A stretch of DNA of 64,000 bases from Alisma plantago-aquatica (lineage: Eukaryota > Streptophyta > Magnoliopsida > Alismatales > Alismataceae), in assembly GCA_963693085.1 (NCBI GenBank), contig OY856411.1, positions 70,786,001 to 70,850,000 on the forward strand, written 5' to 3'. The notes beneath the pieces are model-generated. The model saw only the letters and a program-made list of their open reading frames with translations, was not told the DNA's origin and searched no databases. A program made the translations under genes and the position numbers. This document shows positions 58,084 through 64,000 of the stretch, in pieces. Each line of letters begins with the position of its first letter. Position 1 is the stretch's first letter.

Positions 58084-59158
58084 TGTTGTTAATATTTATT
58101 ATTGTCGTTCATGCAATAGCGACATGTGCAATGTAATTAACAATTCAGGCAGATCCAAAATAAGAAACGAAGTTCAAACAAAACAGGAGAACAGAAAAAA
58201 AATAAGAGTTAGGTTCGCAAACCAGATCGTTCGTTGAGAAATGAACGTGTTACTTAAAGAAATCAGTGTCCGGCAATCCTCACAGATAGGCATCGTTCTT
58301 CCAGTCTCGATCCGGCACGAACCTGGAACAGACACGTCGCTCGCAGTCGACGTCGTCTCGTTGCACCACCACCGGCGCAGCACAGCAACCGCAGGAACCA
58401 CCGACTGACAGTTGCGTCTCGGTGAAGGGAAGGAGAAGTCGCGCTTCGCACAGGAGAACGACTCCACGAAGTGACTTCGGGACGACATCTCACGCACTCT
58501 AGATTAGGGCTATCAAAACACACGACGGCAGAAGACTGTTTTTTGTGTGTTTTAACCCTAATGACCGAAGGCATATATATAGACATGCACGTCCCTAATC
58601 CTATTCTTAGTAAGACGCAAACACTCGGTTGCTCTTGTACACAATACGGAATAATCTGCAAAAGAGAAATATTTTTCAATTAGGGATTAAGAAATCCGAA
58701 ATAGGAAAGAAATAACTAATTAAACGAGTAATTAATTATTTAGTCGTATCCTAGTACAAAAAGAAGACGGAAGACATTCTCCACAATCCACAAGCCACAA
58801 GCCCAAGCCCAAGCCCGAGCCCAGCCAGGCTAGGCGTGACGTGGCGCGCGCGCGTGCGTACGTGCGTTGTGATGTGGTAACCCCACCCACCAAGGAAGTG
58901 AACAGACCTCCCTCCTAGGACCCTTTGGACACTAGTGCCCCATGTGATCCTACATATGAGGACCAAAAAGTTCTAGGAGTGAGCAATATGGGATAAAACT
59001 TCTTTGCCATTTGCACTAGAAATAATACTACATTCTCACATGTACTTGCTGCACTACATTAGGCTTAACTCATGCTAAATAAGTGATTACTACAGTAACA
59101 TCGCTACAGTAACGAGATGCTACAGTAACTAATAGCTACAGTAATAATTTATCTAACA
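58084..59158 (-). repeat. 3' LTR of second copia family, second copy
   Basis: Plus strand starts TGTTGTTAATATT and ends ATCTAACA, 1075 bases. Preceded by CCTTA (58079-58083), followed by a purine tract on the minus strand (59159-59172). It contains about 125 bases (58653-58776) absent from the LTR at 53872, a GC/GT microsatellite (about 58834-58868) and four GCTACAGTAAC-like words at 59084-59150. Confidence 0.88.
59084..59150 (-). repeat. CTACAGTAA motif cluster at U3 start
   Basis: Four copies of CTACAGTAA at about 59090, 59104, 59120 and 59136, spaced about 14-16 bases, near the outer edge of U3. In the sister LTR (54710-54775) the copies are altered (CTACGGTAA, CTATAAC, CTACAGTAA, CTACACTAA). 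Confidence 0.75.
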
Positions 59159-59172
59159 ATCCCCCACAAAGT
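59159..59172 (-). promoter_or_regulatory. Polypurine tract, second copia family
   Basis: Minus strand reads TTTGTGGGGGAT directly before the LTR start TGTTAGATAAA. Confidence 0.75.
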
Positions 59173-59714
59173 CCAATGTGTAGTGTGCTCTACCATTCAG
59201 TCCTCCATACTGTGCTTTCACCAGATGTCTTTCGGTTTGAATCTACCTGAGTTATCCAACTGTGACCCCCGTAGGAACTAGGTGAACAAAAGTCTTGAAT
59301 ATGAACCTTGGGTATAAGAGTATAGATTGGTAACAACACAATAACGACATGGTAGTAAAGAAAACAATGCATTAAGGCCATGCATACAAAATTTTATATT
59401 ATGATTAATAACATAGAACAACTCAATTCTCCTGGTACGTCCTACATAACATCAATCACTTAGCTGGAGTCTCCAAAGATGTACTGCTAACATCCTGTCT
59501 TAAGACTTGACACCATTAAGAGACAACTCTCGTACTAACTTGCAGTCATGACACTAATAGGTTTCTCAGGGGATAGACACACAAATGTAAGAAGCATCAA
59601 ATAAGAATACATAATGTCATTTGATTTACCTGACAGCTTGTTATTACCACATTGAACCCAATTTGTGGGATCTCCACTCTTTTGGGTTGGGTTGGGTTGT
59701 TATTGTCTGCAAAT
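59173..59714 (-). other. 3' untranslated region of copia copy
   Basis: No ORF of note. Between the RNase H end and the purine tract. Confidence 0.5.
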
Positions 59715-60370
59715 CTATAGGGGTTTCAGTCTCATCCCCAACCTGGATTTTTCCACTAAAGCCAAGGTAAGACCTTTAGTGAAAGGATCGGTTGTATTAT
59801 CTTTGGTACTGACGTAGTCCACAACCACGACCCCATTAGATACTAACTCCCTTACAGATTTCAATCTGACTTGGATGTGTCTACGTTGTTTTTTATTGTA
59901 CTTGGAACTCTTTATCTTCGCAATAGTTGTAGTGTTGTCACAGTGAACTGAAATTGCAGGAAGAGGCTTCATTACCATAGGTAAACTGGACATAAGTCCA
60001 TGTAGCCATTCAGCTTCCAATCCAGTTTCATCTAAAGCATACAACTCTGCCTCAAAAGTGGACCGAGACAATATGTTTTGTTTCTTAGACCTCCAGGAAA
60101 TAGCTCCTCCTCCCAACAGAAATGCATATCCTGAGACACCATTACTCCCATAATTCATGGCAATCCCGCTTGCATCACTATATCATTCGACTACAGAAGG
60201 ATGTTTACCATAATGCATCCCAAGGGAACGTGTTCCCTTGATATACCTCAAAACTCTATCAAGAACTTCCCAATGGGTCTTGTCGAGACAACTGGTGTAT
60301 CTACTTAACTTGTTCACGACAAACGCAATGTCTGGACGTGTACAGTTCATAAGATACATCAAACTTCCAA
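59715..60370 (-). pseudogene. Copia RNase H, second copy
   Basis: Minus strand: SQIIGSLMYLMNC-like start near 60370, then from 60158 NYGSNGVSGYAFLLGGGAIS, WRSKKQNILSRSTFEAELYA (SKKQ..V..ST.EAEY block), WLHGLMSSLPMV, SVHCDNTTTIAKIKSSKYN and the closing NTTDPFTKGLT. It is nearly complete but is separated from RT by a stop near 60387 and from its own N-terminal part by a stop near 60184. These are few lesions compared with other elements here. Confidence 0.88.
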
Positions 60371-60383
60371 TAATCTGAGAGTG

Positions 60384-61100
60384 TCATAATTGAGACACTG
60401 GAACCCCAGTCTCATTCTTGAATAAGGGCTTGGATGAATCATATGGAGTCTTAACAGGTTTACGTGATGTGTACTCAAACCTCTCTAGTATCTTCTCAAT
60501 ATAGTGAGACTGAGAGAGAGTTATACCATCTGTAGACCTTATGATTTTAAGCCCTAAAATCACATCAACGACACCCATATCCTTCATCTCAAACTTGCTA
60601 TACAAGAATGACTTTGTCTCATTTACTACTTTCATATCGGAACCAAAAAGCAGGATATCATCGACGTATAAGCATAACAAAATGAATACATTATTGACAA
60701 TCTTGCAGTAGAGACACTTATCAAATTCATTAGAAATAAAGCCAAATGTTGATATCACAGAATCAAAATTTACATGTCATTCCTTAGGGGCTTGTTTCAA
60801 GCCATATAATAACTTAACAAGTTTCACACTTTTGACTCATTCCCACGACCCACAAATCCCTCAGGTTGTTCCATATATATCTCTTCTTGAAGATCACCAT
60901 GTAAGAACGCGGTCTTCACATCGATCTGATGAATATAGAGATTATAAATGGAAGTCAATGCTATAAGCACTCAGATTGTGGTCATACGGGAAACAGGTGA
61001 ATAGGTATCAAAATAATCTATTCCTTCCCTTTGTGTGTATCCCTTAAAACTAACCTAGCCTTATACTTATTGATTGTCCCGTCTGCATTAAGTTTCTTCT
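60384..61100 (-). pseudogene. Copia reverse transcriptase, second copy
   Basis: Minus strand. The N-terminal portion continues from 61100 (INKYKARLV) through a frame-disrupted middle (60759-61017: YNLYIHQ-like and KTAFLHGD-like text across frames). Then the open frame 60384-60758: FGFISNEFDKCLYCKIVNN, LCLYVDDILLFGSD with an intact YVDD, MKDMGVVDVILGLKIIRSTD and SQSHYIEKILERF. The catalytic motif survives, but the upstream frameshifts prevent a full protein. Confidence 0.88.
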
Positions 61101-61842
61101 TGAAAATCCATTTACAACCAACTGTAGAACAACCAGGAGGCAAATCCACCAATTCCCAAGTTCCATTCGAGAGAATTGATTGGATTTCATCATTAATAGC
61201 TCCTTTCCAAAACTTAGCTTCTAGAGATTCCATAGCTTGTTTGAAAGTAACAGGATCATCATCAACATTGTAAGTGAGAAACTCACTTCCAAAGTCTTTG
61301 GATGTACTAGGTCGTTTACTTCTCCTTAGTTCAACTATTTGTTCAGAATCATCAGATTCAAAAATAGCATGTTCTGAGTCGCCCCCCACATTTGTCATCC
61401 TTTCCACATGCTCGGGAATGGAACCTCTGGTGAATGAATCTTCTTGAGAAACTTCATTGGGTACACCAATTTTCATAGGAAACACATCCTCAAAGAATGT
61501 TGCATCACGTAATTCCACAATTGTATTGACCTCAATGCCAGAGATATTTGATTTTATAATCAGGAATCTGTAAGCATAGCTTGTCTCTACACAACCCAAA
61601 AATATGGCATCAACCATTTTCGGTCCCAATTTCTTCCTTTCGTGTTCAGGGACAAGTACCTTTGCAAGGCACCCCCACACTCGAAGATATTTAAGACTCA
61701 GTTTCCTTCCTCTCCATAACTCAAATGGACTACTCTCTGAATGTTTATGGGGAATTCTATTCAGAATATGGCAAACTGTATTCAAAGCTTCCCCCCACAT
61801 AAAGTTGGGTAATCCAGATGTTTGGAGTAAGGTATTTACCAA
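61101..61842 (-). pseudogene. Copia integrase C-terminus and RT start, second copy
   Basis: Minus-strand frame open from 61842: LLQTSGLPNFMWGEALNTVC, HILNRIPHKHSESSPFELW, RGRKLSLKYLRVWGCLAKV and KLGPKMVDAIFLGCVETSYA, an acidic linker, then RT opening EAKFWKGAINDEIQSILSNG, TWELVDLPPGC, GCKWIFKKKLNADG. This is the region absent from the first copy, which stops at the equivalent of about 61805. Confidence 0.9.
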
Positions 61843-62930
61843 TCTATTAAGGTTCGGTTTTTACATTTAGCTATCCCATTTGATTGTGGTGAATAAGGAG
61901 CAGTGACCTCATGAACTATACCATGTAATTGGTAAAATTTGAAAAACAAGTTCGAGGTGTATTCTCCTCCCCTATCAGACCTTAATCACTTAAGTACTTT
62001 ACCGGTTTGAGTTTTGGCTTCTTTCTTATAAATTTGAAATTTATCCAATGCCTCATCTTTACTTCTAAGTAAAAAGACATAACAGTATCTACTCGCATCG
62101 TCAATAAAATTTATAAAATAATGATTTTGATCCCTCGTAGCAACACCAATAAATTCACAGATATCTGTATGCACTAAATCCAAAATTTCCGAATTCCTAT
62201 TCACAGAATGAAAGGGCTTCCTAGGCAATTTAGCTTGTACACAGATTTCACATTTATTATTGCTAATTTCAGTTTTAGGGATCAAATTTAGATTCATCAT
62301 ACACTTCATTGAGGCAAAATTAACATGTCCCAAACGTGAATGCCATATATCGGATGAAACAAGATTCATGCAAATAGAACTATAATCATTCAAATTTAAA
62401 ACGGAATTTGAAACTGGTTTAACATTAATCTTAAACAAGTTTTCCACATCACATAAGTACCCCTTGCCAAAAAACAAAGAATCACGAAGGCATGTAATAA
62501 TAGCCTTATTACATTTACAGTCTACTCTATAACCTTCTCTAACTAATATGACGCCACTAAGGATATTGTGCCGAATGGTTGGAACATGTCTGACCCTGTT
62601 AAGAGTCAAAACCTCCCCCGAAGGGAACTTCAAGTCCACCCGTCCTTCACCTTTGACTTTTGCAGAGCTGGAATCGCCCAAAGTCACGGACCAACGTCGA
62701 GAGGCCTGGTAAGATACAAATAGGGATTTATCAGCACACACGTGTGCATTAGCCCCAGTGTCAATTATCTAAAAAGTGGTTCAAAAATAGAAAGGATTTC
62801 AGGTTTAATAGACACATACCCATCATTGAGGTTCAAGGATGTAGTCATCATGTTGAACACAACCTCCTCAGTTGCAGATGTAGTAGCTTTCTTTTCCTTC
62901 TTAGTAGGAAAATCCTTATTCCAGTGGCTG
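61843..62930 (-). pseudogene. Copia gag end, protease and integrase core, second copy
   Basis: Minus strand: protease active site IIDTGANAHVCADKSLF at about 62700-62760 with the normal DTGA but a TAG stop in place of the preceding Trp codon. Then LNRVRHVPTIRHNILSG, DIWHSRLGHVNFASMKCMM, CEICVQAKLPRKPFHS and IDDASRYCYVFLL. A stop at about 61986 interrupts before RSDRGGEYTSN. At 62929 gag is cut in its zinc-knuckle region by another LTR-like insertion (TGAGACGACC). The rest of gag and the 5' LTR should lie beyond the window. Confidence 0.88.
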
Positions 62931-64000
62931 AGACGACCCGTCTCAAGGAAAACCGGATTAACTAAAATGGAAGCGATTAACTAACTAGTAGCTGAATTAC
63001 AAAAAATCACTAAAATTTTAAAACTTTTTAAGTAAAGGTCTTTAAATCAGAAAACTCCTTCAGAAGAAACAAGATGAATAGTTTACGTCATGTTTTAATA
63101 TTACATCATTGTGAAATCACCTCTCGAGTGATTATATACATCAGGATACAAAATCTCGAGACTTAAAACCAAAAACTCATACCTATCAACTCCTAGGACC
63201 TAAGAGTACAGAGACGAATAATACAAGCTAACAACAAGACTAAGCAGACAGTATCTCCACCTGAGATTACTGCTGCCCCTGGTGTTGCTGTCGCTGGTAC
63301 TGTTCAGTCTCAGATTGGTTCCTTCGTCCTCGACGTCCACCTAAAAGTTGAAATCTACGGGGTGAGACAAATTTAAATAATTGTCCCAGCGAGAGTTATA
63401 ACTCTCCACTAGAAACTTTGTTAGAAAATATGAAATAACATAAGCAAGGTAATTTAGACCTTCAACAACAGACTTAAGAGTAAATAAAGCAACATTTACT
63501 TCTATGAAGAATATGAAGAACATGTATACTAATTATTTAACTGAAACATTATAAACAATGTAGTATCAATCATTGTTTCTCGTGTTTCAACCTAAGCAGA
63601 TATGCTACTCGGCTGATTACGTTCTACAAACAACATTATGCCCTGTGGAGATGAGGTATACCGCTCATACTCCAACCGATCACTACTAAGTCGCATCGGT
63701 ATCATACTAGGTCATCAAAAGAGCTGGATTCTTATGACCTCATCTTCCTCAGTCAGTTTGAGGATCAACATGCAGGAAATCTTGTGTCTCTGCTAAGATA
63801 GCTTTGCAGGGTATTCTGGCAACTTTGCTATCAGAGTCACAGTGGCATTATGTACTCTCTTCGCCATCAAAAGATTTATTGTTTATCTTTCATCGATGCG
63901 ACATTCAAGGTTCCTTCGGGATATTAGTGAAACATCACCCCGGCATAACACATTGAGTGAAGGGTTGATGGATTTAAGGTACATCCATATCAATTCCTAC
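62929..64000. repeat. Start of another LTR-like element
   Basis: Begins TGAGACGACCCGTCTCA inside copia gag and runs to the window end without a recognised end. The layout recalls the LARD-like LTR (TGTGACGTCCCC start, then a Lys/Asn-rich AT stretch and TTACATCATTGTGAAATC, compare TTATTACAACATGAATTAC near 43710). Orientation is probably minus by that analogy. The 5 bases before it, GTGGC, are the candidate target duplication. No coding domain seen. Confidence 0.55.

Noticed and set aside
59641..59705. Possible microsatellite TTGGGTTGGGTTGGG near 59690
   Set aside because: Only about three short units; likely chance within the copia 3' untranslated region.
51950..62930. The two copia pieces as halves of one split element
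   Set aside because: Both contain the same gag-end and integrase segment (52128-52900 and 61986-62870), so they are two copies, not complementary halves.
1..64000. Endogenous plant pararetrovirus (caulimovirid) sequence
   Set aside because: All RT regions carry gypsy (integrase, LTR, tRNA-Asp site) or copia (GWKWVYKKK, YVDD) hallmarks. No movement-protein or caulimovirid coat features were seen.

Overview
The window is repeat-dominated nuclear DNA of a flowering plant. It is almost entirely a nest of LTR retrotransposons of plant-type Ty3/gypsy (Athila/Tat group) and Ty1/copia, with plant L1-LINE pieces, a possible CACTA remnant and one short non-TE island holding an F-box-like gene fragment. 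I see no intact host gene, no rRNA or tRNA gene and no bacterial-type features. The species cannot be named from the sequence.

Layout. 1-1860 is the 3' portion of a long copia LTR inserted into the reverse transcriptase of a minus-strand Athila/Tat element. That element continues rightward as RT, protease and gag, a tRNA-Asp primer site (5728-5746) and its 5' LTR (from 5752 to about 8.2 kb). 9867-20340 is a second minus-strand Athila/Tat element: 3' LTR, polypurine tract, Athila-type extra ORF, integrase, RNase H, RT, protease and gag. Its 5' end is replaced by a LINE ORF1-like piece and an inverted LTR fragment. 21226-25604 is a 5'-truncated plus-strand copia with its 3' LTR, followed by an LTR-like fragment and an L1 RT relic (about 27.2-28.4 kb). 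29248-38384 is a structurally complete but coding-dead copia with 2.25-kb LTRs and a 5-bp target duplication (AAGGG). 38.4-43.5 kb is AT-rich decayed DNA with a faint LTR fragment and a possible CACTA remnant. 43542-51778 is an 8.2-kb non-coding LTR element (LARD-like) with two 3121-bp LTRs, an initiator-Met primer site and target duplication ATTAT. 51.95-54.79 kb and 58.08-62.93 kb are two minus-strand copies of another copia family, flanking a 3.3-kb island (54.8-58.1 kb) with an F-box-like exon. From 62929 another LTR-like sequence begins and runs off the window.

How it fits together. Nearly every retrotransposon ORF is broken by stops or frameshifts, so this is a graveyard with some young structural copies. 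The most notable pattern is architectural. Several unrelated LTR families each carry an array of one short CpG-containing motif, mostly just upstream of the TATA box: CAAACGGTYT in one gypsy LTR, GAACCGATCGGTTC in the copia LTRs, CACGACGTGT in the second gypsy LTR, and GCTACAGTAAC in the second copia family. In the second gypsy element a homologous array also lies inside the element, upstream of its extra Athila-type ORF, which suggests a second, internal promoter.
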